A stretch of 64,000 nt of DNA from assembly GCF_028807635.1 (NCBI RefSeq), contig NZ_JARBAX010000001.1, forward strand, positions 1,501,001 to 1,565,000, given 5' to 3'. Source of the stretch: Streptomyces spiramyceticus (GTDB lineage: Bacteria; Actinomycetota; Actinomycetes; Streptomycetales; Streptomycetaceae). The first letter of the stretch is position 1. Each line of letters begins with the position of its first letter. This document shows, piece after piece, positions 52,853 to 62,173 of the stretch. Position numbers and translations under genes: made by a program. The notes under the pieces were generated by a model that made no database searches, was not told where the DNA came from, and worked only from the letters and a program-made list of their open reading frames with translations.

Positions 52853-54828
52853 CCTCCCTGACAAGACAGAACCAGGCCGCGCGGGCCCGCCAGCGCGTAC
52901 GTCAGCCAGAAGCCCGCGGCCACCACCGCCGCCCCGCCCACCGCATCCAGCACCCAGTGGTTGGCGGTGGCGACGATCGCGCAGAGCGTGAGCAGCGGGT
53001 GGAGCATCACCAGCAGCTTCATCCACAGCTTCGGTGCGAGCAGCACCACGATCACCCCGCACCACAGCGACCAGCCGAAGTGCAGTGAGGGCATCGCCGC
53101 GTACTGGTTGGTCACCGCCGTCATCGCGCCGTACTCCGGATTGGCGAAGTCCTGCGGCCCGTGCACCGTGTCGACGTAACCGAGGCCCGGCATCAGGCGG
53201 GGCGGCGCGAGCGGGTAGAGCCAGAAGCCGATCAGCGCGATCACCGTCGCGAGGGCGAGCGAGGTGCGGGCCCAGCGGTAGTCGGCGGGGCTGCGGACGT
53301 ACAGCAGGCCGAGGATCACCAGCGGCACCAGGAAGTGGAACGACGTGTAGTGGAAGCTGAGGAGGACTTCGAGCCAGCGGACCTCGACGACCACCTGGTT
53401 GGCCCAGTGCTCGATGTCGATGTGCAGGAACTGCTCCATCGAGAGGATCTGCCGTGCGTGCTCCTCGGCGTCGGCGCGGCCGCCGTTCGCGGCGACGCGC
53501 ACATGTGAGTAGACGGAGTAGCCGACGCGGATCAGCAGCAGTTCGAGGAGGAGGCTGGGGCGGCTGAGGACCCGGCGCCAGAACGGGACCAGCGGCACCC
53601 AGCTCCAGCGGCCCGGTACGGGTTTCGCGTAGTCGGTGGGGACAGGGGTCTGCCAGTACGGCGACGTCCTGGACGTGAAGGGGACCGCGCAGGCCGCCGC
53701 GAGGGCCGCCACCAGCAGCGCATTGTCGCGGAGCGGGTGGAGCACCGTCATGTTGGGCAGCAACATCTCGCCCGGCAGGGACATCACCAGGACGACGGCC
53801 GCGGGCCACACCATCCGGTCCGATGCCCGCTTGCCGACCCGGCCGGCCACCGCGAGCAGCACCCACAGCAGCTGGTGCTGCCAGGCCGTCGGCGACACGG
53901 CGACGGCGACACAGCCGGTCAGCGCGACGGCGAGCAGCAACTGCCCGTCCTTGGCGTACCGCACCGCACGCCGCAGTCCGACTACGACGACGGCCGTGGC
54001 CAGCAGCAGGAACAGCGCGATCTCCAGCGGGCCCGACAGGCCGAGCCGGAGCAGGGCGCCGTGCACCGACTGGTTGGCGAGGGTGCCGGGGTTCCCGCCG
54101 AGCCCGGCGCCCACGACATGGTGCACCCAGTACGTCCACGAGTCCTGCGGCATCGCCGCCCACGCCAGCGCCGTACAGGCGGCGAACGTGGTCGCCGTGT
54201 TGAGCGCGGTGCGTCTTCGCCCTGTCAGCCACAGCAGCGGCGCGAACAGGAGCACGGCGGGCTGCAGGGCCGCTGCAATGCCGATGAGCATGCCTGAATT
54301 GCGTTCCCCGCGCGCCTGGAAGCAGCCGAGGAGGACCAGGAGCACCGGGATGATGCTGGTCTGGCCGAGGTGGAGCGTATTGCGGACGGGCAGCGACAGC
54401 ATCAGCAGGCTGATGGCGACGGGCGCGGCCAGCAGCGCCGTGCGCCGCGAGACGGGGCCGGGCAGCGCACGGGCGGCTGCCACACCCAGGGCGGCGACGA
54501 GGAGCAGCGTTCCGAAAGTCCAGGCGACGCCCAGGCTCTGCTCGGCCGAACGGGCAAGCGGCTTGAGGACGAGCCCGGCGAAGGGTGTGCCGGTGAACCG
54601 GTCGGTTTCGTAGAGCGAGCCCGTCACGCGCAGAACGCCGCGCTCGCCGATCCAGGTCTCCAGATCGGTGAGGCGCTCCCCGGGCGGCGTCCGCAGCACC
54701 GTCGCGATCTGCCGGACTCCCAGGACGGCTACGACGGCCCAGAGGGCGATCCGCGCCGCTCCGACTCTGGCGCCCACCCCGATGGCGCCGACCGCACCGC
54801 CCGGCCGCCCCTGCTCCGCCTTCGCCAC
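52750..54828 (-). CDS. GT87-like / PAP2 two-domain integral membrane enzyme
   Basis: 692 residues from GTG 54828, with GGAGGG nine bases upstream. The N-terminal half (about 1-420) is a multi-helix domain like GT87/DUF2029 polyprenol-sugar mannosyltransferases (LYETDRFTGTPFAGLVLKPLA; SPTAWQHQLLWVLLAVAG). The C-terminal half is a PAP2 domain with NQYAAMPSLHFGWS (PSxH) and ATANHWVLDAVGG (HxxxD), plus SMEQFLHIDIEHWAN. It would transfer and/or dephosphorylate lipid-linked substrates on the outer membrane face. The region further upstream in frame (to 55482) is non-coding. Confidence 0.82.
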   Translation of the reverse strand: MAKAEQGRPGGAVGAIGVGARVGAARIALWAVVAVLGVRQIATVLRTPPGERLTDLETWIGERGVLRVTGSLYETDRFTGTPFAGLVLKPLARSAEQSLGVAWTFGTLLLVAALGVAAARALPGPVSRRTALLAAPVAISLLMLSLPVRNTLHLGQTSIIPVLLVLLGCFQARGERNSGMLIGIAAALQPAVLLFAPLLWLTGRRRTALNTATTFAACTALAWAAMPQDSWTYWVHHVVGAGLGGNPGTLANQSVHGALLRLGLSGPLEIALFLLLATAVVVVGLRRAVRYAKDGQLLLAVALTGCVAVAVSPTAWQHQLLWVLLAVAGRVGKRASDRMVWPAAVVLVMSLPGEMLLPNMTVLHPLRDNALLVAALAAACAVPFTSRTSPYWQTPVPTDYAKPVPGRWSWVPLVPFWRRVLSRPSLLLELLLIRVGYSVYSHVRVAANGGRADAEEHARQILSMEQFLHIDIEHWANQVVVEVRWLEVLLSFHYTSFHFLVPLVILGLLYVRSPADYRWARTSLALATVIALIGFWLYPLAPPRLMPGLGYVDTVHGPQDFANPEYGAMTAVTNQYAAMPSLHFGWSLWCGVIVVLLAPKLWMKLLVMLHPLLTLCAIVATANHWVLDAVGGAAVVAAGFWLTYALAGPRGLVLSCQGGQPGSAEAPVPIAEMCGGTEVPAGSAGSGCGTSK

Positions 54829-55056
54829 TCGCGCCGACCCTCCAAGCCGTCCCCGGCACCCTTCCCGTGGGTGCGTAGAGCTCGCACTGCCCTGAGCAGA
54901 AGACGCAGGCAACCCGGTCTTCGCCTGACCGTCATCCAGTTTTTTTCCGAAGAGCGCTGGTGCACACCTTGCCCGGTTCCGTATGGGGAGCGCGACATGG
55001 ATCACAGGGGGAGGAGTTGGAGCACCCGTTCGCGCATGTACGGCAGGATGAGAGGC

Positions 55057-55410
55057 ATGAGCGTTGTGAAGATCAATGTGCTGACCGTGCCGGCCGAACA
55101 GCGAGAGGTTCTGGAGAAGCGCTTCGCTTCCCGGGCCGGGTCGGTGGAGAACTCCGACGGCTTCGAGTGGTTCGAACTGCTGCGGCCCGTCGAGGGCACC
55201 GAGCAGTACCTCGTCTACACCAGGTGGGCGGACGAGGCTTCGTTCCAGGCGTGGATGGAGGGGCCGATGAAGGCCGCCCACCAGGGGGGCGGCCAGGGCG
55301 GTGGGCAGGGCGGCAGCGGTGAAGGCGGCGAGCGTCCCAAGCCCGCCGCCTCCGGTTCCACGCTGTGGTCGTTCGAGGTGGTCCAGCAGGCCGCCCCGAA
55401 GAAGGCCTGA
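55057..55410 (+). CDS. Antibiotic-biosynthesis-monooxygenase (ABM) domain protein
   Basis: 117 residues, ATG 55057. ABM-fold marks: VVKINVLTVPAEQREVLEKRFASRAG, GFEWFELLRP, EQYLVYTRWADEASFQAWM. A Gly/Gln-rich loop (HQGGGQGGGQGG) follows before a last strand STLWSFEVVQ. The family includes cofactor-free monooxygenases and heme-degrading IsdG/MhuD enzymes; which applies here is not clear. Confidence 0.83.
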   Translation: MSVVKINVLTVPAEQREVLEKRFASRAGSVENSDGFEWFELLRPVEGTEQYLVYTRWADEASFQAWMEGPMKAAHQGGGQGGGQGGSGEGGERPKPAASGSTLWSFEVVQQAAPKKA

Positions 55411-55521
55411 GAGCCTTTCCGAGGACCTACCTGAGGACCTTCCTGAGACCTTCCTGAGGACCTGCAGGGGCCTCCTTGCCACTCCTTACGTCCTTACGTC
55501 TTACGTCCCAGTCTTGCCTCG
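55411..55521. repeat. Short direct repeats between convergent genes
   Basis: CCTGAGGACCT-type units recur three to four times (about 55428-55470), then TTACGTCC/TTACGTC three times (about 55486-55509). No gene; possible slipped-strand expansion. Confidence 0.7.
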
Positions 55522-55884
55522 TCAGATCCGCAGCAGGCGTTCCGTCACCTCGCGGTAGGTGCGCAGGGCGATCCGCAGATCCTCCGTCTCGGCCTGGCGG
55601 TCTTCGCCCGCCCAGGTCGTACGGAGGGAGCGGCGCCGTTCGTCGACGCTCTCGGTGAGCCTGCGGGTGGTCTCCTCCAGGATGCTGTCGGCCTCTTCGA
55701 CCGCGCGCCTCGGGCCGTCCACGAAGGTGTTGACGGCCTGCTGGAGACGCAGGGTCAGTTTGTCGCGCTCACCCTGGGCGAGCAGCCGGTTCGGGGCGGG
55801 CTCCGTGCCGGTCTTCGGTCCGGTCACGGTCTCCGGCGCGATCACGGCCTCGCGTCCGGTTTCGTGTTCGGCTTCGTATGTCAT
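55522..55884 (-). CDS. Small helical hypothetical protein
   Basis: 120 residues, start overlapping the previous gene's stop (TGATG). The N-terminal 30 residues are acidic and disordered. The rest is a charged helical bundle (GERDKLTLRLQQAVNTFVDGPRRAVEEADSILEETTRRLTES). It shares the 'FVD.P..AV.EAD..L' motif with the upstream gene product, suggesting an internal family relation. Function unknown. Confidence 0.7.
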   Translation of the reverse strand: MTYEAEHETGREAVIAPETVTGPKTGTEPAPNRLLAQGERDKLTLRLQQAVNTFVDGPRRAVEEADSILEETTRRLTESVDERRRSLRTTWAGEDRQAETEDLRIALRTYREVTERLLRI

Positions 55885-56552
55885 CAGGCCCCGCTCCCCT
55901 TCGCATGGTGGTGGTGCCGGCCGCCCGAGCCCGCGAACCACGGGGCGGCGCGGGTGCGGCCCACGCGGGTCCTGTCGTGCGAGGCGTGCTGCGGGCGGTG
56001 CTTGCCGCTGTCGGCAGGCTTGGCGGTGACCAGGTCCTCGAAGAGCTCCCGCGCTTCGATCATGGCCGCACGCATCTGTTCCGTACTGCCCTCGCCGTGC
56101 GCCGCGAGGTGCACCTCGCGGTAGCCGCCCACGTGCTCCGGGTGGTGCACGGAGAGTGCGGCGACCTGTTCGTCGTACTGGCTGCCGTCCGGGAACCCCC
56201 GGTCGGCCGCGAGCCGCGCCAGCAGCCGGTCGGCCTCGGCGACTGCGCGCTGCGGAGAGTCGACGAACTCCTCCTGGATTCCGGCCCAGTGGGCCACGTA
56301 CTGCTCACGCGTCTCGGGTGTGAGCGGCCGCGGTTCGAGCGACCCGTGCCGCTCGACGCGCTCGCTCAGCTCCCGCTCCGCCGCCTTCGTGTCGCCGTCA
56401 TGGCGGGCCACGACCCTGTCGTACTCGGGACCGAACCGCCGCTTCAGCCCGTGCCCGCCGCCGCCCCTGCGCTGTCGGAAGACGATGACTGCGGCGGCGG
56501 CAACGACGAGGACGACCACCGCGATCAGGGCGATGATCCAGACTGTTGACAT
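55884..56552 (-). CDS. Single-pass membrane protein with helical cytosolic domain
   Basis: 222 residues. An N-terminal transmembrane helix (VWIIALIAVVVLVVAAAAVIVF, 4-25) and basic RQRRGG, then a helical domain (RRFGPEYDRVVARHDGDTKAAERELSER; EFVDSPQRAVAEADRLLARLA) and a His-rich C-terminus (GGRHHHHAKGSGA). The EFVDSPQRAVAEAD segment parallels the downstream gene. Function unknown. Coupled to that gene by TGATG. Confidence 0.75.
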   Translation of the reverse strand: MSTVWIIALIAVVVLVVAAAAVIVFRQRRGGGGHGLKRRFGPEYDRVVARHDGDTKAAERELSERVERHGSLEPRPLTPETREQYVAHWAGIQEEFVDSPQRAVAEADRLLARLAADRGFPDGSQYDEQVAALSVHHPEHVGGYREVHLAAHGEGSTEQMRAAMIEARELFEDLVTAKPADSGKHRPQHASHDRTRVGRTRAAPWFAGSGGRHHHHAKGSGA

Positions 56553-56656
56553 GGCTGGCTGCCTTCCCGGTTGTCGGTTTTCGAATGGCTTGTCACACCT
56601 CGTGTAGCCGCAAAATCGGTCGCCAAACAGCGCACTCCTCGGGTACAGAGGTGATC

Positions 56657-57133
56657 ATGAACTGGAGCATCGCCGCCGAGCGTTACGACACCCCTGACGC
56701 GACCGCGCTGCGCCGCGACTACTACGACGAGGTGGCCAGCCGTTACTGGGGGCGCCCGGCGACCGCCCAGGAGATCGACGAAGGGCTCACCGACGACGGC
56801 GTCGAGCGGCTCCTGCACCCCACGGGCGCGTTCGTCGTCGGCCGGTACGAGGGCACGGCCGCCGCCTGTGCCGGTCTGCGCGTGGTCGACGCGGACACCG
56901 CCGAGCTGACGCGTGTGTACGTACGCCCCGCCTTCCGCGGCAGCGGCGGCGGTGGGCTCCTGCTGGCCGCTATCGAGGCGGCTGCCCGCGACTTGGGCGT
57001 CAAGGAGATCCGGCTGGACACCAGGAACGACCTGGTCGAGGCGCGTGCGTTGTACGCCGGGCACGGATACGAGGAAGTCCCGGCCTTCAACGACGGGCAG
57101 TACGCCGAGCACTGGTTCGCCAAGACCCTGTAA
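56657..57133 (+). CDS. GNAT-family N-acetyltransferase
   Basis: 158 residues, ATG 56657 after GAGGTGA. Acetyl-CoA motif A: LTRVYVRPAFRGSGGGGLLLAAIEAAAR (Q/RxxGxG/A variant RGSGGG), then LDTRNDLVEARALYAGHGYEEV (motif B). Acetylates an unknown amine. Divergent from the small membrane-protein pair. Confidence 0.86.
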   Translation: MNWSIAAERYDTPDATALRRDYYDEVASRYWGRPATAQEIDEGLTDDGVERLLHPTGAFVVGRYEGTAAACAGLRVVDADTAELTRVYVRPAFRGSGGGGLLLAAIEAAARDLGVKEIRLDTRNDLVEARALYAGHGYEEVPAFNDGQYAEHWFAKTL

Positions 57134-57184
57134 GCGGACCCTGTAAGTGGGCCCTGTCAGTGGGCCGGACCGCCTCGTAGTCCG

Positions 57185-59260
57185 TCAGATCGAGTGGTCC
57201 CTCTTGGGGCCCGGGCTGTACGGCCGGTCCGCGTCGGTGCCGCTCACCTCGGCGTTCAGCTCCTCGACCAGCTTGACCAGATCGGTCGGCCGGTCGGGCC
57301 CCCACCAGTCGCCGAGCATCTGCGACAGCGACTCCTCGCGGGCCTGGGCGAGCTTCCCCGCGACCTCCATCCCCTCGTCGGTCAGCAGCAGTTGCAGACC
57401 CTCGCGGCGGGCGAGGCCACGCTCCTCGACCTGGCGGGACGCGTCGGTGATGACCCGCAGAGGGACCGGGGTGACGTCCGCGAGGAAGGCGGGTTCGACC
57501 GCGCCCTCGCGTTTGATGCGCAGCAGCAGCCAGCTGGCCGCGGGCAGCAGGTCGTAGCCCGCCTCAGCGGTGATTTTCTCGTAGACCCTGCGGCGCCCCT
57601 CCCTGGTGGCCAGCACCGAGAGGGCGCGTGCGCATTCGTCGTACGAGGAACGCTCGACCGGGTTGGATGCCAGTGTCTGTCCGGCGTCCGGCGCGGTCAC
57701 CGAGCCGCGCAGCTTGTCCTCCCTGAGGAACCAGGCGACGACGAAGGCGACCAGGACGACAGGGGCGGCGTACAGGAAGACGTCCGTGATGGATGTGGAG
57801 TACGCGTCCAGGACCGGCGGCTGGAGGTCGGGCGGGAGCTGGGCGATGTCGCGCGGGTCGGCCGCGACCTGGTCGGGGCCGATGCCGGGCGGCAGTTGCT
57901 GTCCCTCCAGGGCATGATCGAGTTTGTCGACCAGCCTGTTGGTGAAGACGGTGCCGAAAATGGCCACGCCGAAGGACGCGCCGATGGAGCGGAAGAACGT
58001 CGCGCCGGAGGTGGCGACGCCCAAGTCGGCGTAACTGACGGCATTCTGGGCGACCAGCACCAGTACCTGCATGACCAGGCCGAGCCCGGCGCCGAAGACG
58101 AAGAAGTAGGCGCTCATCGCCCAGTCGCCGCTGGTCGCGGACAGCTGGTGGAGGAGGAGCAGGCCGAGGGCGGTGACGGCCGTACCGGTGATCGGGAAGA
58201 CCTTCCAGCGGCCCGTACGGCTGACGATCTGGCCGGACGCGGTCGAGGTGATCAGCATGCCGAGCACCATCGGCAGCATGTGCACGCCGGACATGGTGGG
58301 CGTGACGCCCTGCACGACCTGCAGGAACGTCGGAAGGTAGGTCATCGCGCCGAACATCGCGAAGCCGACGACGAAGCTGATGACCGCGACGAGCGTGAAC
58401 GTCCTGATGCGGAAGAGCTTCAGCGGCAGGACGGGCTCGGCGGCCTTGCGCTCCACGGAGACGAACCAGGCGAGCAGTACGGCGCCGAGGGCCGCGAGCC
58501 CGGCGATCTGCGCCGAGCCCCAGGCCCAGGTGGTGCCGCCGAGGGACGCGACCAGGACGAGGCAGACGGCGACGGACGCGATGAGGGTGGTGCCGAGGTA
58601 GTCGATGGTGTGCCGGGTCGTGCGGACCGGGATGTGCAGTACGGCGGCGATCACGAGCAGCGCGACGATGCCGACGGGGATGTTGATGTAGAAGACCCAG
58701 CGCCAGCTGAGGTGCTCGGTGAAGAGGCCGCCGAGCAGCGGCCCGAGGACGCTGGTCGCGCCGAAGACCGCGCCGAACAGGCCCTGGTACCTGCCGCGTT
58801 CGCGGGGCGGCACCAGGTCGCCGACGATCGCCATCGACAGCACCATCAGGCCGCCGCCGCCCAGTCCCTGGAGCGCGCGGAAGGCGATGAGCTGCGGCAT
58901 GTTCTGCGCGACACCGCACAGCACGGAGCCGATCAGGAAGATGACGATCGCGCCCTGGAAGAGCTTCTTGCGGCCGTACTGGTCACCGAGTTTGCCCCAC
59001 AGTGGGGTTCCGGCGGTCGCGGCGAGCATGTACGCCGTGACGACCCAGGACAGGTGCTCCATGCCGCCGAGTTCGCTGACGATCGTCGGCAGAGCGGTCG
59101 AGACGATGGTCTGGTCGAGGGCGGCGAGCAACATACCGAGCAGCAGCGCGCCGATGGCGACGAGGACGGTCCGTCGGCTGTCGCCCGGGCCCGCTTCGGG
59201 ACCGGGCCCCGGACCGGCGCCCGGGGCCACCGCCGGGGGTCCGCTCGCTTGGTGAGCCAT
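57185..59260 (-). CDS. DHA2-type MFS exporter fused to a MarR-like domain
   Basis: 691 residues. Residues about 30-520 form a 14-helix drug exporter (ALDQTIVSTALPTIVSELGG, GKLGDQYGRKKLF, FGAVFGATSVLGPLLGGLFTEHLSWRW). Residues about 530-690 are soluble: ARALSVLATREGRRRVYEKITAEAG, then a winged-helix-like block (SWLLLRIKREGAVEPAFLADVTPVPLRVITDASRQVEERGLA, LLLTDEGMEVAGKLAQAREE) that resembles MarR. Exporters of this class are normally 480-540 residues. The C-domain could sense substrate in the cytoplasm or act on DNA at the membrane; both are inference. Confidence 0.88.
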   Translation of the reverse strand: MAHQASGPPAVAPGAGPGPGPEAGPGDSRRTVLVAIGALLLGMLLAALDQTIVSTALPTIVSELGGMEHLSWVVTAYMLAATAGTPLWGKLGDQYGRKKLFQGAIVIFLIGSVLCGVAQNMPQLIAFRALQGLGGGGLMVLSMAIVGDLVPPRERGRYQGLFGAVFGATSVLGPLLGGLFTEHLSWRWVFYINIPVGIVALLVIAAVLHIPVRTTRHTIDYLGTTLIASVAVCLVLVASLGGTTWAWGSAQIAGLAALGAVLLAWFVSVERKAAEPVLPLKLFRIRTFTLVAVISFVVGFAMFGAMTYLPTFLQVVQGVTPTMSGVHMLPMVLGMLITSTASGQIVSRTGRWKVFPITGTAVTALGLLLLHQLSATSGDWAMSAYFFVFGAGLGLVMQVLVLVAQNAVSYADLGVATSGATFFRSIGASFGVAIFGTVFTNRLVDKLDHALEGQQLPPGIGPDQVAADPRDIAQLPPDLQPPVLDAYSTSITDVFLYAAPVVLVAFVVAWFLREDKLRGSVTAPDAGQTLASNPVERSSYDECARALSVLATREGRRRVYEKITAEAGYDLLPAASWLLLRIKREGAVEPAFLADVTPVPLRVITDASRQVEERGLARREGLQLLLTDEGMEVAGKLAQAREESLSQMLGDWWGPDRPTDLVKLVEELNAEVSGTDADRPYSPGPKRDHSI

Positions 59261-59420
59261 GGACTTCTCCTCGGTCCCTGGGGACGTCCCTGCACCTACG
59301 TTCCATGGTGATTGTTATGGGCCGATATGGCCTGCCGAGTCTGCGGCGACGGGTGGGGCCGGTGGGAATCCCGTCGGCGGGTCTGCATAATCGCTGGCAG
59401 TTCGAGGGAGGGGACCCACG

Positions 59421-60404
59421 GTGAACGGACACATATGTCCTGAGTGCGGTACGGACAGGGGGTCGACGTCGGACGACGGCAGACCCGGCTGCGAGTGCGC
59501 CGAGCGGACGGCGGAGGCGGTGAGGGCGGAGCGGACGGCCCAAGTGGCCGCGGCGGAGGACTTCAATCCGCTCCGGATACGCCCGTACGTCACGCTGGAG
59601 GAGCCCGCGCCGGGCGAGGCGCCGCCGAGGCCGGTGGTGGCGTACCTCGACGGGGATGCGGCTGTGACGATGCCGCTGGGCGTGGTGAGCGGTTCGGGGG
59701 CTGAGCCCGACGGCACGGCGGCGATGGACGCCGTGAACGACCCCGCGAACGACCCCTTCGCCTTTCCCTCCCCCTTCGAGGAGCCGTCCGGACATCCACG
59801 GCAGCGGAGGCGTCCCGCCGCGCTGTGGCTCGCGGTGGGCACGGCGGCGGTGGCCGTGGTGGGCACGGCGGCCTTTGCGGGCGGGGTGTTCACCGGGGTC
59901 GAGGAGGAGGAGCGGGCGTTGCCGGACACGGTGACGAGCGCGCCGAGCGCGAGCGACGGCCCGGAGCGGTCCGCCTCGGAGTCCGCGGCGGAATCGAAGT
60001 CCCCGTCGGCCTCGGCCTCGACTTCGACGTCCCCTTCGGCAACCCCCTCCCCCTCCGCCTCTCTCACCGCGAGCGCCGGCCCCAGCCCCAGCTCATCGCG
60101 GCCGGTCACTGCGACCCCGTCGGCGACGCCTTCCACTGCGCGGGCCACTGGCGCGGTGGAGGAAGAGCCGGAAACGAGCGGCGTCACGCTGAGCAGGGGC
60201 GACAGAGGGCCGGAAGTCGTGGAACTGCAGGACAGGCTGAGCCAGATCCGGCTGTACAGCGGCCCGGAAAACGGTCACTTCAGCGAACGCGTGGAGGACT
60301 CCGTACGGACGTTCCAGTCGTACATGTCCGTCGAGGGCGACCCCGAGGGCACGTACGGGCCGAACACGCGCCGCGCCCTTGAGGCACAGACCGAAGAGCC
60401 CTGA
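59421..60404 (+). CDS. Transmembrane protein with zinc-ribbon-like N-terminus and peptidoglycan-binding C-terminus
   Basis: 327 residues from GTG 59421 after GAGGGAGGGGA. Cytosolic N-terminus with CPECG and GCECAE (a possible four-Cys zinc site at 6, 9, 24, 26). One transmembrane helix (LWLAVGTAAVAVVGTAAFAGGVF, about 135-157). A Ser/Pro/Thr stalk (170-245), and a C-terminal peptidoglycan-binding_1 domain (GDRGPEVVELQDRLSQIRLYSGPENGHFSERVEDSVRTFQ). A wall-binding sensor or anchor is plausible. No enzyme domain. Confidence 0.82.
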   Translation: MNGHICPECGTDRGSTSDDGRPGCECAERTAEAVRAERTAQVAAAEDFNPLRIRPYVTLEEPAPGEAPPRPVVAYLDGDAAVTMPLGVVSGSGAEPDGTAAMDAVNDPANDPFAFPSPFEEPSGHPRQRRRPAALWLAVGTAAVAVVGTAAFAGGVFTGVEEEERALPDTVTSAPSASDGPERSASESAAESKSPSASASTSTSPSATPSPSASLTASAGPSPSSSRPVTATPSATPSTARATGAVEEEPETSGVTLSRGDRGPEVVELQDRLSQIRLYSGPENGHFSERVEDSVRTFQSYMSVEGDPEGTYGPNTRRALEAQTEEP

Positions 60405-60542
60405 CCGCCGACTGTGAGGGGGGCGGGGTGGCGCCGGCTCCCTCGTTTTGTATAGTGATGGAACAAAGTGGCCTCCGCCCGTATTCCCTGACCGGCGGGC
60501 GGGGCCGCTTGTTCTCTTTCTCCTGCGCTCTGGAGTACGCCG

Positions 60543-61214
60543 ATGCCGGCCACCACCGTTCTGAACGCCCACGCGCTCCTCCTGGACATGGACGGCACGC
60601 TCGTCAACTCCGACGCGGTGGTCGAGCGCGTGTGGCGGCGATGGGCCGAGGCGCACGGTCTGGACCCTGAGGAGGCCCTCAAGGTCGTACACGGCCGCCA
60701 GGGGTACGCGACCATGGCCGTCCTGCTGCCGGAGCGCCCCGTCGAGCAGAACTACGCCGACAACCGCGAGCTCCTGGCCCAGGAGACCTCCGACGTCGAC
60801 GGCGTCGTACCGATCGCCGGCGCCCCGGCGTTCATGACCTCCCTGACCGGCCTCTCTTACGCCCTGGTGACGTCGGCGGACGAGGCGCTGGCCCAGGCAC
60901 GCATGACGGCTGCGGGCCTGCCGATACCGCGGGAGCGGGTCACGGCGGAGATGGTGGGCGCGAGCAAGCCGGATCCGGAGGGCTTCCTGAAGGGCGCGGC
61001 GGAACTGGGCCACGACCCGGCGGACTGCGTCGTCTTCGAGGACTCGGAGGCGGGCATCGCGGCCGGCAAGGCGGCCGGTATGCGCGTGGTGGGCGTGGGC
61101 CCGCGCGCGGGCGCGCACAACCCGACTGTGCACGTCGACGACCTGACGCAGGTACGGGTGGAGGCGCTGCCGGACGGGACAGTGCGGCTGCATGTGGCGC
61201 GCGGGGCGGAGTGA
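60543..61214 (+). CDS. HAD-family sugar-phosphatase-like hydrolase
   Basis: 223 residues, ATG 60543 with GGAG eight bases upstream. HAD motif I LLLDMDGTLVNSD (nucleophile Asp15, acid/base Asp17), motif II YALVTSAD, motif III GASKPDPEGFLKGA, motif IV CVVFEDSEAGIAAGKAAGM. It matches beta-phosphoglucomutase/2-deoxyglucose-6-phosphatase-type enzymes that hydrolyse small sugar phosphates. Followed by element copy 7. Confidence 0.88.
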   Translation: MPATTVLNAHALLLDMDGTLVNSDAVVERVWRRWAEAHGLDPEEALKVVHGRQGYATMAVLLPERPVEQNYADNRELLAQETSDVDGVVPIAGAPAFMTSLTGLSYALVTSADEALAQARMTAAGLPIPRERVTAEMVGASKPDPEGFLKGAAELGHDPADCVVFEDSEAGIAAGKAAGMRVVGVGPRAGAHNPTVHVDDLTQVRVEALPDGTVRLHVARGAE

Positions 61215-61239
61215 CGGGCCGGGGGGCGGAGCAGATTCC

Positions 61240-61322
61240 GGGGGCCCGGGGCCTGCCCCCACGCGGCGGCAGCCGCACATGTCACAGCCGGGAAGGGCCG
61301 GGTAGGGGAACTGCGCCGCAGG
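61240..61322. repeat. Dispersed GC-rich element, copy 7 (right half)
   Basis: GGGGCCTGCCCC hairpin, GCGGCGGCAGCCGC, ATGTCACAGCCGGGAAGGGC, and GCGCCGCAGGC, followed by a GCACCCGCACCCC simple repeat to about 61370. No left arm. Lies between convergent HAD and GDT1 genes. Confidence 0.7.
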
Positions 61323-61370
61323 CAACCCGCACCACTCAACGCACCCGCACCCCGCACCGCACCGCACCCG

Positions 61371-61952
61371 TCAGCCCGCAGCCGCCTCGTACAGACTGAG
61401 CCCCGCCAGCGCCAGCATCAGCCCCGCCGCCACCTTTGTGATCAGCCGCAGCGGCACGTACTTCATCAGCGTGCGTCCGCCCACGATCCCGATTCCCGCC
61501 ACCGCCCAAAGCGCGAGCACCGCGCCGAAGCCCACCGAAAGCGGGTTGTCGTAACGCGCGGCCAGGGTCGCCGTCATGATCTGGGTGAGGTCGCCGAACT
61601 CCGCGACCAGGATCAGCATGAAGCCCGCGCCCGACACCTTCCAGAAGGACTGGTCGGCGGGGGCCTTGACCTCCTCCTCGCCGTCGTCCTTCTTGAAGAG
61701 CAGTACCAGCGCGCCCGCGAGGAACAGGACGCCGACGACCGCCTGCACAAGCCGGTGCGGCAGCAGCGTCAGTACGCTGCCCGCCGCAATGGCCAGCGCC
61801 ACATGCAGTGCGAAGGCAGCGGCGACGCCCGCGAAGACGTACGAGGCGCGGTAACGGGTGCCGAGCACGAGACCGGCCAGAGCGGTCTTGTCAGGGAGTT
61901 CGGCGAGGAAGACGGTGCCGAAGGTGATCGCCATGACGGTAAAACTGATCAT
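61371..61952 (-). CDS. TMEM165/GDT1-family (Mn2+/Ca2+) transporter
   Basis: 193 residues, six membrane helices in two repeats. The signature E-x-G/P-D-K/R-T occurs as ELPDKT (18-23) and EFGDLT (about 116-121). Homologues (yeast Gdt1, MntX/MneA) move Mn2+ or Ca2+ out of the cytoplasm. No yybP-ykoY riboswitch is visible in the 220 bases upstream. Confidence 0.9.
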   Translation of the reverse strand: MISFTVMAITFGTVFLAELPDKTALAGLVLGTRYRASYVFAGVAAAFALHVALAIAAGSVLTLLPHRLVQAVVGVLFLAGALVLLFKKDDGEEEVKAPADQSFWKVSGAGFMLILVAEFGDLTQIMTATLAARYDNPLSVGFGAVLALWAVAGIGIVGGRTLMKYVPLRLITKVAAGLMLALAGLSLYEAAAG

Positions 61953-62173
61953 GGGGCTGGGGTCCTCAATCGGTCGGGCTGCCCGTACCGAGTGACGAGA
62001 CCTGCATGATCGTGATCAGGGGTCGCTTCGGCACGGCAGCGTCGTAAAAGACAACAACACTGCGGCCGAAGGTCTCGCTGGCGGACTGAAAGGACCGTAG
62101 GGCCCGAAATCATGTCCGCCTCCGGGCGCCGGCTGAGGCGTGCTCAGCAGTATGTCGACGGTCCGGCGAAGAG

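Noticed and set aside
61953-62173. Possible yybP-ykoY manganese riboswitch before the GDT1-family gene
   Set aside because: The conserved yybP-ykoY core could not be found in either half of this interval.
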